From Margaritifera margaritifera (lineage: Eukaryota > Mollusca > Bivalvia > Unionida > Margaritiferidae), in contig JAQPZY010001523.1 of the NCBI GenBank assembly GCA_029931535.1, forward strand, positions 1,181,001 to 1,245,000: 64,000 bases of DNA, read 5' to 3'. The position numbers and the translations under genes are program-made. Shown piece by piece: positions 49,401 to 57,099 of the stretch. The notes below the pieces were generated by a model that saw nothing but the letters and a program-made list of their open reading frames with translations, was not told the DNA's origin and did not search any database. The number at the start of each line of letters is the position of its first letter. The stretch's first letter is position 1.

Positions 49401-51741
49401 ACTCGATATGGATAAAGGCATCAGAGTAAATATAGTACGAATAAAACAGTTACACTCTACAATGTCAGTTTGGGCTGCCAACTATGTGTGATATTCTTGA
49501 AAATTTGGCCTTCATTGTACCTGTCAACACAATTGGAATAGAGCTCCACAGCACTGATTGTTATGGCAGTAAGACATCAATGCACATCCTGCCCCAATCA
49601 TACATATCAGGGTTGATGTCTTATATTGTTGGACTACCATCATATAATGTACCAGCAGATCTTAATCTATGCCATTTTGTTGTATTGATAAATTTGAATG
49701 ATTGACATAGACTACTGATAGTAATGCTGGTGCATCATACATGATGTTCACCTGTATGTTGACTTATAATTTCTTGTTTTACTTTAAAAGAACGAGTCTG
49801 TACTGGATGAACTATTGGAGATTCTTCATTTCAGTTGAACTTTCATGTGACAGCAAACTTCAAACATTCAGTGACATTTCAAAACTTAAGGATGGACATT
49901 TGCATGATTGACCATTCTGGTGAAAATGCGACTTGGTTATGGTTTTTTACTAGAAAGTGTAAAAAAAAAAAAAGAAAAAAACTTTAAACATGAGCTAAAT
50001 AAAGAGAATATGGATTTTCATTTTCATACATTATAACACTCACTCTTGTTCTGCTTTCATTTTCAGTTACTTCTTTATGCCATATTGAGACGCCCCAACT
50101 TTGACCAATTAGCCCCCCTTTTTACTACTTTAAGGTGGACCAGTGCCCAAATTTACTAAATCCTTGATGCAGCCCTGCATGTTTAAAGACATGAGCAAAG
50201 AAACCTTTACTGTCAGATTTGACTAGAAATGCCCATCAATTAACTGTTATGTATTTTCAATGTAGTAAGTCTGCTTATTGTCAAACGGTAATGAATTTTT
50301 TCAACAGTAGAGTGTTGGATGAAATCTATTGTATAGTTTTCTGAGAGAAAAAATAATTTAATAAATAAATAGTTTCATAGAAAACTATTGTAGTACCGAA
50401 GGACGATCAAACTGAAGCAACCTCAAATCCAGAACTAAAAATGATACATTTTCTGGTACATTTAATAATTAAGTATATGGATTTTTTCTTTTATGTTACA
50501 ACTTGTTTTTACCTCCTTTGAATGGTTTTAGAATAATTTTCACAAACATCTGGTTCACACATTAATTTTAGGAAAAAATGTCTGACAAGATTCATCAAAA
50601 TTTCAGGATCCCTTCTGTACAGGTATGAGTTCAGGCCCGGCTTTTAAAACAATGAGATACATAATTTAGTGTCTGTTTAGAGGTCAGCTCACTACCACAG
50701 CCAGAGAGAATAAGAAATAGCTAAGTTAATTCTCCGTTTATACCCCAATCTTGTCTTAAAAGGTTAACTGTAGTAGCATGAGCCTGGTAAGCAATATCAG
50801 AGGGGATGGAGCCAAAAATGATAAAGAATCCAGCTCTCCCCCTCCCACCCCACCTGTTTTTCTTAGGAACAACTAAACAGTGGTTCAGTAAATTAATTGC
50901 CTAGCCTGGAGATAATTAAACTCTGAGTTTGAGACTGGGTTTCCACTCAATAGCCAATCAAAACTGATTTTAAAGTGACTGGTTGCAGTTGTATGACCTC
51001 CAGTTCAAAACAATCAGGCAGACACTACTACAAGGTGCACTGTTATACACTATCCTTGCTATGCAGTTTTCAGCTGGCTACTATGATGTAAGATCCAGTT
51101 TTATTAAATGGAACACTGCCTCATTCTGTGCTATTCAAAAAAGTCACAAGGTTCGACAGATTTATACATTTGTATTTGAATAAATGAATGAAAATTTTAA
51201 AGCTGATGAAGGCGATTTAAATCACAGCAAAATGTTCAGATTTTGTTTGCTCCTATTGTCAATCAGTCAAAGATTTAAAAGCTTATTTCTTCCTGTTATA
51301 TGGTTTTATTGGACATTTAACAAGTCTTTCCTCTTCCTCAATGCTGATTTTCTATACTTTACAGTAGCTGACATTCCTGGTCTAATCCCAGATGCCCACA
51401 AAAATCGTGGCCTTGGAATCGCCTTCCTGCGCCACATAGAGCGCTGTACATGCCTTCTGTATGTGATTGATCTGTCTGTTGATGAGCCATGGATTCAGTT
51501 GGACAGTTTGAAGTTTGAGTTGGAGCAGTACAAAGAGGGATTATCAAAGCGACCTCATGCTGTTATTGGGAACAAGATTGACTTACCAAATGCTGAAAAA
51601 AACTTGAAAGAGTTGGAGGAACGAATAGATCTGCCAGTATTTGCAGTGTCAGCCAAAAAGAGATTGAACATTGAGCCTGTTTTATATCATCTTCGAGAAC
51701 TTTATGATAAGTATTCAGAGAAAAAAGGAGCTGGTTGGTGA
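28332..51741 (+). CDS. MTG2: Mitochondrial ribosome-associated GTPase 2 (Obg family), six coding exons
   Basis: Joining 28332-28460, 33688-33835, 38676-38791, 44765-44986, 47956-48094 and 51365-51741 gives 1131 nt (376 residues plus TGA), with AG/GT at every junction and compatible phases 0,1,0,0,1. Residues 1-43 are Arg/Lys/Ser-rich with no acidic residue before Glu40, as in a mitochondrial transit peptide. Residues 44 to about 205 form the glycine-rich Obg domain ([26 protein letters not shown]). Residues 206-376 are the G domain: G1 GFPNAGKS (207-214), G2 around YPFTT (230-234), G3 DIPG (254-257), G4 NKID (321-324), G5 SAK (347-349). Obg GTPases of this type associate with the mitochondrial large ribosomal subunit and act in its late assembly (family knowledge). 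Human MTG2 is about 406 residues, so the length fits. No frameshift or stop interrupts it. The bacterial-type paralogue GTPBP10 is less likely, because the GFPNAGKS and HIERC contexts and the transit-like N-terminus fit MTG2. Confidence 0.93.
28490..28985 (+). repeat. 520-bp dispersed repeat in MTG2 intron 1
   Basis: Inverted counterpart of 12366-12895 (see there for shared blocks). It starts about 30 bp after the exon 1 donor and runs straight into the R1 copy at about 28990. Confidence 0.72.
28986..29480 (-). repeat. Dispersed repeat R1, inverted copy, first part
   Basis: It carries the R1 phrases in reverse complement: TTCTTATGATGTCAAGTTGG, CTAAATGAAAATGGTGCC and GCCATCTTGAAAATCTTTT. It breaks at 29480 in mid-unit and resumes at 31489. 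Confidence 0.75.
29562..29837 (+). pseudogene. Decayed SWIM zinc-finger / YqaJ-type protein fragment
   Basis: One frame reads [27 protein letters not shown], stop, [16 protein letters not shown], stop, then [20 protein letters not shown]. After a one-base shift it ends SFCSCKVG before a GTATGT donor. The order (LSDR.L..G..YY..GY.H.I, then V.A.C..SM.KNE.PH, then C.C..G) is that of the uncharacterised SWIM-containing proteins that often precede a YqaJ recombinase domain in molluscs and fish (from memory). SWIM fingers read C.C...C.H; only the first pair is seen before the presumed intron. An ATG in another frame (29563) suggests an early frameshift. Two stops and shifts mark it as dead. Confidence 0.55.
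30650..30844 (+). pseudogene. Possible second exon of the SWIM-type gene
   Basis: The open frame contains [18 protein letters not shown] and [17 protein letters not shown]. An RKRKP.-containing segment is expected after the SWIM finger in that protein group, and the position inside the same element fits. The frame is short, no clean acceptor was identified, and the assignment is tentative. Confidence 0.3.
31489..31646 (-). repeat. Dispersed repeat R1, inverted copy, leader part
   Basis: It contains the R1 leader in reverse complement: ATATCAGAGATGGATTCAA, ATGGTCTTATCTTGGATTCC, TGGAAATTCTGTTTGGCC and CTTCAAGGAACTCT. It is the other half of 28986-29480. Confidence 0.75.
31640..32150 (+). repeat. 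Repeat R2, unexpanded copy
   Basis: About two units of roughly 170 bp (AGAGTTATTGCC.TTTTTG, GACAGAATCTTGTGAATGCA, GATTGCAATGAAACTTC, GCACATATTGACAAATCTGT). Then TAGACTAATCTCTGTCATGG occurs once and ACCATTCCT.TAGTTT ends it. The same succession occurs at 45880-47790, where the piece between is expanded into a 39-bp array. Confidence 0.7.
32524..33135 (-). repeat. 136-bp tandem repeat, about 4.5 copies
   Basis: TAAATTGAGTTGCAATAATA recurs at 32761 and 32897, with variants at 32524, 32624 and 33033; the spacing is 136-137 bp except for a shortened first unit. Each unit carries AAAATTTGACCAATTAAATT and AGGGGTGGCAGCATAATGAG. It lies in MTG2 intron 1. Confidence 0.85.
33688..33835 (+). CDS. MTG2: MTG2 exon 2: start of Obg domain
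   Basis: The acceptor TTTATGCAG precedes GCA and the donor is CAG/GTAGAA. The exon encodes 49 codons plus one base: [17 protein letters not shown], then a glycine-rich [16 protein letters not shown] run. This is the Obg-fold opening, where families usually read (Y/F)VD(Y/H)(R/K)RV.V.GG.GG. It ends in phase 1. A 34-bp minisatellite begins 86 bp after the donor. Confidence 0.92.
33922..34160 (+). repeat. 34-bp minisatellite, 7 copies
   Basis: AGGTCATCTGTCCATGCACC, then TGTCAATTACTTTC, repeats at 33922, 33956, 33990, 34024, 34058, 34092 and 34126, exactly 34 bp apart. It starts 86 bp inside MTG2 intron 2. Confidence 0.92.
34161..36410. other. Intron 2 of MTG2, no further gene
   Basis: AT-rich intron sequence with no recognised element. 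A short phrase ACTAGATCACTATGACCTTT at about 36346 recurs at about 36547 and belongs to the family seen at 42000-42600. Confidence 0.5.
36411..36549 (+). repeat. Direct repeat, partner at 38820-38953
   Basis: CTACATATAGACAAAAAAGT, AATATAGAGTTT.AGTTAT, AAATGATTATCTTTTA.AACT and GGCAAAATCACTGGACTTT are shared with 38820-38953 at over 90% identity by eye. The pair flanks MTG2 exon 3. Confidence 0.85.
37001..37292 (+). repeat. 56-bp minisatellite, 5 copies, with splice-donor-like core
   Basis: GGATAGTTAGGTAAGCATTC starts units at 37001, 37057, 37113, 37182 and 37238. The spacing is 56 bp, with one 69-bp step caused by a 13-bp internal duplication. Every unit contains (A/T)(A/G... )G/GTAAGC in the sense direction of MTG2. 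Confidence 0.9.
37361..37855 (+). repeat. 54/55-bp minisatellite, 9 copies, each with a consensus 5' splice site
   Basis: TAGGTAAGTGTATGACAATC begins units at 37361, 37416, 37471, 37525, 37579, 37634, 37688, 37742 and 37796. Each holds TAG/GTAAGT, a near-perfect 5' splice site in the MTG2 sense direction, preceded by TTATTCA(G/A)TTTTATAG. The array lies in intron 2, about 0.8 kb upstream of exon 3. Confidence 0.92.
38676..38791 (+). CDS. MTG2: MTG2 exon 3: middle of Obg domain
   Basis: The acceptor is CTTCTCTTCAAG. The first two bases complete the Ala codon left by exon 2. The donor GAA/GTATGT leaves phase 0. The protein segment contains [22 protein letters not shown], which matches the G.DG..G....GK.G.D..I.VP portion of Obg proteins. 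The match continues directly into VPVGTV at the start of exon 4. A 134-bp direct copy of a dispersed repeat starts 29 bp downstream. Confidence 0.9.
38820..38953 (+). repeat. Direct repeat, partner at 36411-36549
   Basis: Second copy of the direct repeat, beginning 29 bp after the exon 3 donor. It is slightly shorter, lacking the CGT in GTTATCGTAGTT. Confidence 0.85.
39059..39379. repeat. 40-bp minisatellite, 8 copies, with palindromic core
   Basis: GTATCAGACTAATAAATACA, then CACCTAATTAGTTGATGGGT, repeats every 40 bp from 39059. ACACCTAATTAGTTGATGGGTGT is close to its own reverse complement around CTAATTAG. Intron 3 of MTG2. Confidence 0.92.
39380..40309. other. Intron 3 of MTG2, no recognised element
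   Basis: AT-rich sequence. The GTGTATTTATATTAGGACT, CACTCCAGTGACCTG phrases near 39500 belong to the family at 42000-42600. Confidence 0.45.
40310..40588 (+). repeat. 64-bp minisatellite, 4.3 copies
   Basis: TTTAGAGTATATATGGGTAC begins units at 40321, 40385, 40449, 40513 and (partial) 40577, exactly 64 bp apart. Each unit includes CAAGTTACATGACTGTTTCA and CAAGCCGTCAAGTTGACTTT. The last unit runs directly into SINE sequence. Confidence 0.92.
40589..40672 (+). mobile_element. 5'-truncated SINE copy
   Basis: GTGTGTCCTTGGGAAAGGCA, then ATGATATAGACAATAATATG and AAAACCAACAAAAAT, corresponds to the 3' half of the SINE at 43945-44120 read on its sense strand. The tRNA-like head is missing. Confidence 0.6.
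41528..41712 (+). repeat. 65-bp tandem repeat, 2.8 copies
   Basis: CATGGTCAGTGATACAA recurs at 41535, 41600 and 41665, each followed by TATGG(T/C)CATG(G/A)AGCCCATT. Intron 3 of MTG2. Confidence 0.88.
41960..43260 (+). repeat. Two adjoining families of diverged tandem repeats
   Basis: From about 41960 to 42600, units of about 150 bp repeat AACTAGGTCA.TGTGACC, TTAGCTCAGTTTCTTT and GTCATGTAACTTGGTATGT. From about 42600 to 43260, units of about 140 bp repeat GACAGAAAGCATCCTG, TACAAATGATG.CAATCTG, CATCAGATAT and AACACCTTTAAA. No coding potential. The first family also occurs in pieces at 36345, 36545 and 39430-39560. Confidence 0.55.
43945..44120 (-). mobile_element. tRNA-derived SINE
   Basis: On the - strand a tRNA-like head reads GTAGAGTGTTGGACTTGTAA, then TCCAAGG with an anticodon-loop-like CTTGTAA. 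A B box GGTTCAATGCC lies at 44063-44073. A conserved-type body (TGTGTCCTTGGGAAAAGCAC, ATGATATAGCCAATAAT) and an A-rich CCAACCAACAAACAATAAA end follow. The CCTTGGG(A/C)AA(G/A)GCACTT core resembles deeply conserved marine-metazoan SINE domains (from memory). The A box is eroded. It is not a functional tRNA gene. Confidence 0.7.
44260..44488. mobile_element. MITE-like repeat, related to 12962-13170
   Basis: It contains TTCTGTGGATTTCATGGTTG, GAACAGTGATCCTTAATGAA, CCAATCCATGAACAGTGA and AAAATAAAGGAATTTATAGT. The same modules lie in the same order at 12962-13170. Both contain repeated 'conjugate' CCAATCCAT.AA blocks. Confidence 0.5.
44538..44753. mobile_element. MITE with long inverted ends, second copy at 60341-60533
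   Basis: The left end ACCATATGTACTCGCTTACA, then AGTCCAACTGCAAAC, is mirrored at the right by GTGTGCAGTTGGACTCAACT, then TACAAGGGAGTATATATATGGT. Internal blocks GATCAGGGTCTA, GCCATCGCATAATG and AATCAGTTGAACAAAC show that the fold extends inward. The copy at 60341-60533 has the same ends (GAGTCCAACTGCAAACAAC, GTTTGCAGTTGGACTTGTAA). It sits at the 3' end of intron 3, 11 bp before exon 4. Confidence 0.8.
44765..44986 (+). CDS. MTG2: MTG2 exon 4: end of Obg domain
   Basis: The exon has 74 whole codons, phase 0 at both ends, between TCTTTTAAG and CTT/GTAAGG. It encodes [10 protein letters not shown], the [13 protein letters not shown] segment and [11 protein letters not shown], the conserved run leading into the G1 loop. 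The 216-bp inverted-repeat MITE at 44538-44753 ends 11 bp before this exon. The transposon end therefore lies where branch point and polypyrimidine signals would normally be. Confidence 0.94.
45062..45879. other. Intron 4 of MTG2, no recognised element
   Basis: No gene or obvious repeat seen between exon 4 and the R2 copy. Confidence 0.5.
45880..46920 (+). repeat. Repeat R2, about six diverged units
   Basis: Units of about 170 bp repeat TTTTTGTTAGAGTTGTTGCC, ATGACAGAATCTTGTGAATG, CAACTAGTCTTGCAGTTTT, GATTGCCATGAAAC and TATGGTCATCATCTGAAAAT. Homologous to 31640-32000. Non-coding; the reverse-strand frames across it share [13 protein letters not shown] peptides only because of the repetition. 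Confidence 0.7.
46921..47735 (+). repeat. 39-bp minisatellite, about 21 copies, with 403-bp higher-order duplication
   Basis: The unit is ACTCATATCCATCATGGGGT, then AGAGGTGGGATAAGGATAG. The lead-in GCTATGCCCTTTTCTTGACT occurs at 46910 and again at 47313. The order of unit variants (GTGCG, TATTC, GAGG, AAGAATAG, CTTGGGGTATA) is repeated after 403 bp, so a block of ten units was duplicated as a whole. The tail resumes R2 at about 47735. Intron 4 of MTG2. Confidence 0.92.
47956..48094 (+). CDS. MTG2: MTG2 exon 5: G1 and G2 motifs
   Basis: The exon starts after TTTTTGCCAG and ends at GCAG/GTGATA. It encodes [16 protein letters not shown], with the P-loop Lys213 and Ser214. Next comes [18 protein letters not shown], the Obg-type switch I region with its conserved Thr. 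One base is left over (phase 1) and combines with exon 6 to make Val252. A 39-bp minisatellite array ends about 220 bp upstream. Confidence 0.95.
48875..49035 (+). repeat. Dispersed repeat, partner at 51831-51985
   Basis: CACAACCAAATGTCATAAT, CTTTGATCATGTATTAAAA, GCATAAGAATACTGTAAACC, ATTGCTATGT and GGGAT.CTGAAATTTT are shared with 51831-51985 in direct orientation. One copy lies in intron 5 and one in the MTG2 3' flank. Confidence 0.8.
49138..49360. repeat. Foldback element, about 105-bp arms
   Basis: The left arm (GTTGTAGTGCCATTTCAGTG, AAAAGCGATGGTA, GTTTCTTTGACAAAATGAATG, TAATCACATT) meets its complement (AATGTGATCAGACACATTCA, TTAAAGAAATTGC, TACCATCGCTCTTCAAATAA, CTGAAATGGCAGTCAAC) across AGGTTG at about 49248. 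In the MTG2 pre-mRNA this would form a long imperfect hairpin. Intron 5. Confidence 0.82.
49361..51364. other. Remainder of MTG2 intron 5
   Basis: No further gene or recognisable element. The frame 51184-51741 opens in the intron but only the part from 51365 is exon. Confidence 0.5.
51365..51741 (+). CDS. MTG2: MTG2 exon 6: G3-G5 motifs and stop
   Basis: The acceptor CTATACTTTACAG precedes TA, completing a Val codon. The exon then encodes [17 protein letters not shown] (G3 and switch II), [14 protein letters not shown] (G4) and AVSAKK (G5). It ends at TGA 51739-51741 after a short basic tail. The frame is also open upstream of 51365, but that stretch is intron: it has no Obg similarity and the acceptor is clear. 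Confidence 0.95.
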
Positions 51742-51791
51742 TTAAAGGATATTTACTTATGCTATTGTTTCTAAACTTCCATTCTTGAGGG

Positions 51792-51882
51792 ATTAAATGA
51801 GTGTTTTAATAACATGTAGTATTTTTTTTTCACAACCAAATGTCATAATCTCTTTGATCATGTATTAAAAATAGTTAATAAA
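51792..51882 (+). promoter_or_regulatory. Candidate MTG2 polyadenylation signals
   Basis: ATTAAA lies at 51792-51797 (51 nt past the stop) and AATAAA at 51877-51882. The latter is inside a dispersed repeat that also occurs in intron 5 (48875-49035), so the 3' UTR may use a repeat-derived signal. No transcript evidence is available. Confidence 0.35.
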
Positions 51883-51985
51883 TCATGCATAAGAATACTG
51901 TAAACCTACGTTTTATTATACCCCCTCCCATGTAAAACAGGGGGATGTATTTATTGCTATGTCCATTACAGGGATTCTGAAATTT
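51831..51985 (+). repeat. Dispersed repeat, partner at 48875-49035
   Basis: Second copy of that repeat, beginning 90 bp after the MTG2 stop codon, so part of the 3' UTR may be repeat-derived. Confidence 0.78.
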
Positions 51986-52071
51986 TATCGATTGCCCCCG
52001 GATATTTTGACAAACTTCGAATTTTCAAAATTTTCCTCAGTGTGCATTCAAGCACAATAGATTTGAAATTT

Positions 52072-52795
52072 AAGTCTCTGTACATGAGAAATATGGAGAC
52101 ACAGTACTATACTGAGTGGAATTAAGTCCATGTACATGACAAAAATGGGGACACAGTACTATACTGAGTGGAATTAAGTCCATGTACATGACAAATATGG
52201 AGACACAGTACTATACTAAGTGGAATTAAGTCCATGTACATGACAAGTATGGAGACGCAGTACTATACTGAGAGGCATTAAGTCCATGTACATGACAAAT
52301 ATGGGGACAGTACAATACTGAGTGGAATTAAGTCCATGTACATGACAAAAATGGGGACAGTACTATACTGAGTGGAATTAAGTCCATGTACATGACAAAA
52401 ATGGGGACACAGTACTATACTGAGTGGAATTAAGTCCATGTACATGACAAAAATGGGGACACAGTACTATACTGAGTGGAATTAAGTCCATGTACATGAC
52501 AAAAATGGGGACACAGTACTATACCGAGTGGAATTAAGTCCATGTACATGACAAATATGGAGATACAGTACTATACTGAGTGGCATTAAGTTCATGTACA
52601 TGACAAAAATGGGGACACATTACTATACTGAGTGGCATTAAGTCCATGTACATGACAAAAATGAGGACACAGTACTATACTGAGTGGCATTAAGTCCATG
52701 TACATCACAAAAATGGGGACACATTACTATACTGAGTGGAATAAGGTCCATGTACATGACAAAAATGAGGACACAGTACTATACTGAGTGTCATT
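52072..52795 (+). repeat. 52-bp minisatellite, about 14 copies
   Basis: The unit is AGTCCATGTACATGACAAAA, ATGGGGACACAGTACTATAC, TGAGTGGAATTA. Some units lack ACAC (48-50 bp). CATGTACATG is a perfect 10-bp palindrome in each unit. It lies about 330 bp downstream of the MTG2 stop. Confidence 0.92.
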
Positions 52796-53097
52796 GTGTC
52801 TGTTGTTGTGCTTGTTTAAAACACAGTTCACACTTTGGAAATCTAATACCTAACACAGTTAAGGTGGCTGAGTGTGTTATAGTCTGTGTCATTAATTGTC
52901 AGTAAGTCAGATCTGGTTCAAATGATGTGTCAAATAGCATTAACCAGACAAAATAAATACCAAAAATGAAAATAATACAGATTAAAGGGCGACTTCAGAA
53001 AGGCAAAACACGGTCGGTTAAAATAATTTTATCATGTTTTTGTTAAACTGCAGGGCAGTATGGACAAAGATATTATAAGGTATCTCCGATAATAATC

Positions 53098-54865
53098 AAG
53101 ATCTTTGCATTACATCACTCATTTACATCCATCCACACAGTCAGGCCACAAGATATTTGCAATACATCATTCATTTACGTACTTCCACAGTCAGGCCACA
53201 AGATCTTTGCATTACATCACTCATTTACATCCATCCACACAGTCAGGCCACAAGATATTTGCAATACATCATTCATTTACATCCTTCCACAGTCAGGCCA
53301 CAAGATCTTTGCATTACATCACTCATTTACATCCATCCACAGTCATCAAGATCTTTGCATTACGTTACTCATTTACATCCATTCACACAGTCATCAAGAT
53401 TTTTGCAATACATCACTCATCTACATCCATCCACACAGTTATCAAGATATTTGCATTACATCACTCATTTACATCTATCCACAGTCATCAAGATCTTTGC
53501 ATTACATCACTCATTTACATCCATCCACACAATCAGGCCACAAGATCTTTGCATTACATCACTCATCTACATCCATCCACACAATCAGGCCACAAGATAA
53601 TTGCAATACATCATTCATTTACGTCCTTCCACAGTCAGGCCACAAGATCTTTGCATTACATCACTCATTTACATCCATCCACACAGTCAGGCCACAAGAT
53701 ATTTGCAATACATCATTCATTTACGTCCTTCCACAGTCAGGCCACAAGATCTTTGCATTACATCACTCATTTACATCCATCCACAGTCATCAAGATCTTT
53801 GCATTACATCACTCATCTACATCCATCCACACAGTCATCAAGATCTTTGCATTACATCACTGATTTACATCCATCCACACAGTCATCAAGATCTTTGCAT
53901 TACATCACTCATCTACATCCATCCACACAGTCATCAAGATCTTTGCATTACATCACTGATTTACATCCATCCACACAGTCATCAAGATCTTTGCATTACA
54001 TCACTCATCTACATCCATCCACACAGTAATCAAGATCTTTGCATTACATCACTCATTTACATCCATTCACACAGTCATCAAGATCTTTGCATTACATCAC
54101 TCGTTTACATCCATCCACACAGTCATCAAGATCTTTGCATTACATCACTCATCTACATCCATCCACACAGTAATCAAGATCTTTGCATTACATCACTCAT
54201 TTACATCCATTCACACAGTAATCAAGATATTTGCATTACATCATACATTTACATCCATTCACACAGTAATCAAGATATTTGCATTACATTACTCATTTAC
54301 ATCCATTCAGACAGTAATCAAGATATTTGCATTACATCATTCATTTACATCCATCCACACAGTCAGGCCACAAGATATTTGTATTACATCATTCATTTAC
54401 ATCCTTCCACAGTCAGGCTACAAGATCTTTGCATTACGTTACTCATTTACATCCATCCACACAGTCATCAAGATCTTTGCATTACATCATTCATTTACAT
54501 CCATCCACACAGTCATCAAGATCTTGGCATTACATCACTCATTTACATCCATCCACACAGTCATCAAGATCTTTGCATTACATCACTCATTTACATCCAT
54601 CCACACAGTCATCAAAATCTTTGCATTACATCACTCATTTACATCCATCCACACAGTCAGGCCACTGTTCTTAATGGACATCACTCATTTACATCCATCC
54701 ACACAGGCCACTGTTTTTAATGGACATCACTCATTTACATCCATTCACGCAGGCCACTGTTGTTAATGGACATCACTCATTTACATCCATCCACACAGGC
54801 CACTGTTTTTAATGAACATCACTCATTTACATCCATCCAAACAGGTCACTGTTTTTAATGGACAT
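53098..54865 (+). repeat. 48/51-bp minisatellite, about 36 copies, 1.77 kb
   Basis: The main unit is CATTACATCACTCATTTACA, TCCATCCACACAGTCATCAA, GATCTTTG (48 bp). A 51-bp variant has GTCAGGCCACAAGAT, and the last five units (from about 54655) are a shorter form with CAGGCCACTGTTTTTAATGG. Periods divisible by three leave two frames open for hundreds of codons; the longest, 407 codons, is an artefact. Confidence 0.93.
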
Positions 54866-55738
54866 TGCTACCAGCTGTGTTTACATTGTTGACATTATTA
54901 TGCAGTAGGTCTGTTATCTCCGGTACTTCAAGGGTGCATAATGTATGCACACCACTATATCATTTTCTAAAGTGGCATACTAGGCCCTAATATCAGTTCT
55001 AATGGAAGCTCAGACAGACAGGAACATTTTGTCAGGCAGAATCATTTTTTTTTTTTAAATTATGAATCAAACATATAAGCAACGTAAAAAATGTTGTTCA
55101 ATATCAGAAACATACTATATAGATATAACATGTAGTACAATGACCCTGAAACATTTAAGCAACCCAAAAATGCATTTCAAACGCATTTCTTTTGAATTAG
55201 CATTTCAATCAACTGTCTCATCTTTACCAGCCATCATCGTCGCATCCTTACCTGTTTATCATAAAAAGTCATGCACTTGTCATTTATGTGCCTTTAAGAA
55301 TGTGTTTGAAAAAGCATTTGCAAACGTTTTTGAGAGACTACTCTAGGGAATTAACTCCAAAAGAAATCATTTAATTTTGTATGGTTTATCATTCATTGTT
55401 TATCATTTATCGTTTATCATTTATTATTCAGTGGTTTTTACCTGTTGCAAGCAGCATTTGGTATATGCCATTTATCATTCATTCGTTGTTTGATCTGCAT
55501 TTACTTAGTATTCAATCAGCATTCATTTTCCATTCTTTCATCATTCTGTATGCATGTGTACCAGAAAGAGAGAAGGGAAGAAGGAAAGAATGAAAGGGAA
55601 GAAGAAAGTTTATCAATGTCAATATTGGAGTATGGAGGGATATATATATCTTAGTAAATTTGTATTAAACATGAGAAAATTGTGCATTAATAATAAACCA
55701 TAGCAACATTTATGAATGAATCATAGTAATTATAGATA
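54866..55738. other. No gene seen
   Basis: AT-rich, with an imperfect CATTTATCATT-type repeat at about 55385-55510 and a purine-rich stretch (GAAAGAGAGAAGGGAAGAAG) near 55565. Confidence 0.5.
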
Positions 55739-55739
55739 T

Positions 55740-56220
55740 CTTGTTAGTATTATGAATGTATCTGTATATATTAACATATTTACTAGAGGATTAATTGATC
55801 ATGCTTGGGTATCTATCAAAGTGTACATTATGAATGTATCTGTACATATTATAATATTTACAATAGGATTAATTGATCTTGGTTGGGTATCTATCAAAGT
55901 GTACATTATGAATATCTGTACATATTATAATATTTACTACAGGATTAATTGATCATGGTTTGGTATCTATCAAAGTGTACATTATGAATGTATCTGTACA
56001 TATTATAATATTTACTATAGGATTAATTGATCATGCTTGGGTATCTATCAAAGTGTACATTATGAATGTATCTGTACATATTAACATATTTACTATAGGA
56101 TTAATTGATCACGGTTGGGTATCTATCAAAGTGTACATTTTTAATGTATCTGTACATATTAACATGTTTATTATAGGAATAATTGATCATGCTTGGGTAT
56201 CTATCAAAGTGTACATTTTA
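55740..56220 (+). repeat. 78-bp minisatellite, about 6 copies
   Basis: The unit is CATGCTTGGGTATCTATCAA, AGTGTACATTATGAATGTAT, CTGTACATATTATAATATTT, ACTATAGGATTAATTGAT. 78 is divisible by three, so frames stay open. The last unit runs into the hairpin at 56202-56264. Confidence 0.9.
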
Positions 56221-56420
56221 CCTAATCACTCACAAGTGATTAGGTAAAGTTTACACTTTTGATAAATACAATCACTCACAAAGTAAATAAGTCCAAATTA
56301 CTTTTTGTTAACTTTGCAAGTGATTAGGTAAAGTTTACACTTTTGATAAATACAATCACTCACAAAGTAAATAAAGTCCAAAGTACTTTATAATAACATG
56401 GTGAGTGATTAGGTAAAATT
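56202..56420. repeat. Long hairpin and two related short units
   Basis: TTTACCTAATCACT-CACA-AGTGATTAGGTAAA (56217-56248) is a perfect 14-bp stem with a 4-nt loop. Allowing small mismatches the stem extends to 56202-56264 (TATCAAAGTGTA against TACACTTTTGATA). The right arm (AGTGATTAGGTAAAGTTTAC) recurs at about 56320 and 56400 at an ~83-bp spacing. Confidence 0.85.
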
Positions 56421-57099
56421 TATATTTTGATAAATACCTATCGATGATCATTTAATCTGTATAAATCCAATTTTCCCCCCTTCTGCCATCCAATCATTGG
56501 ATTCAATCAACAAGTTTGATTTTAAGCAGCACATAGTTTTCTTTCATTAGCCTCTTCACATGGTGTCAGAATATCTAGCTTCATCTTCACTAGTCAAGGT
56601 CATCAGTATTCTTCATTCATCATCGATGTGGAACTAGGTGTATCAATGATCCTTTGCTACCAAAGATCACCTAGCCCATACACAATCACACCACAAGAGT
56701 TGATGAAGGTCACGATGTTTTTTTATTGAGAAAATATACTTTAATTGTTTAGCATTCATTGTGCTTGCATTCTATGCATTTTGATCTTTCAAAACAATCT
56801 GAGCCCATTTTTAGTGAGCTCTTACCATGACCTTGAATAACAGCTGATTGAAACACATTGTTGAAGAAAAAATGCACTAATTTTTTACGGTAGAGTTGCA
56901 CTTAAAGCCTGCCATATGCATTGTTTGGTTCAAGAGTTGAGTGTTGGAGTGCAGGAAGGACAGTGTGATTACAGTGTTCAAACTTCTAATCATAGATTTA
57001 ATCTAGGGTTGCACATTTTGATCTGAAGTCAAGCAGGATGGGGGGGGGGTCATTACCCGTTACCTTGTTGTTATTATTATGGTAAAAGGAATTGATAAA

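Noticed and set aside
51184..51364. In-frame N-terminal extension of MTG2 exon 6
   Set aside because: This is intron sequence: a clean acceptor at 51363-51364 joins in phase to exon 5, and the extension has no Obg similarity.
53105..54766. Long overlapping open frames (up to 407 codons) of HYITHLHPST-type repeats
   Set aside because: They follow the 48/51-bp period of a minisatellite, are open in several frames at once, and have no gene signals.
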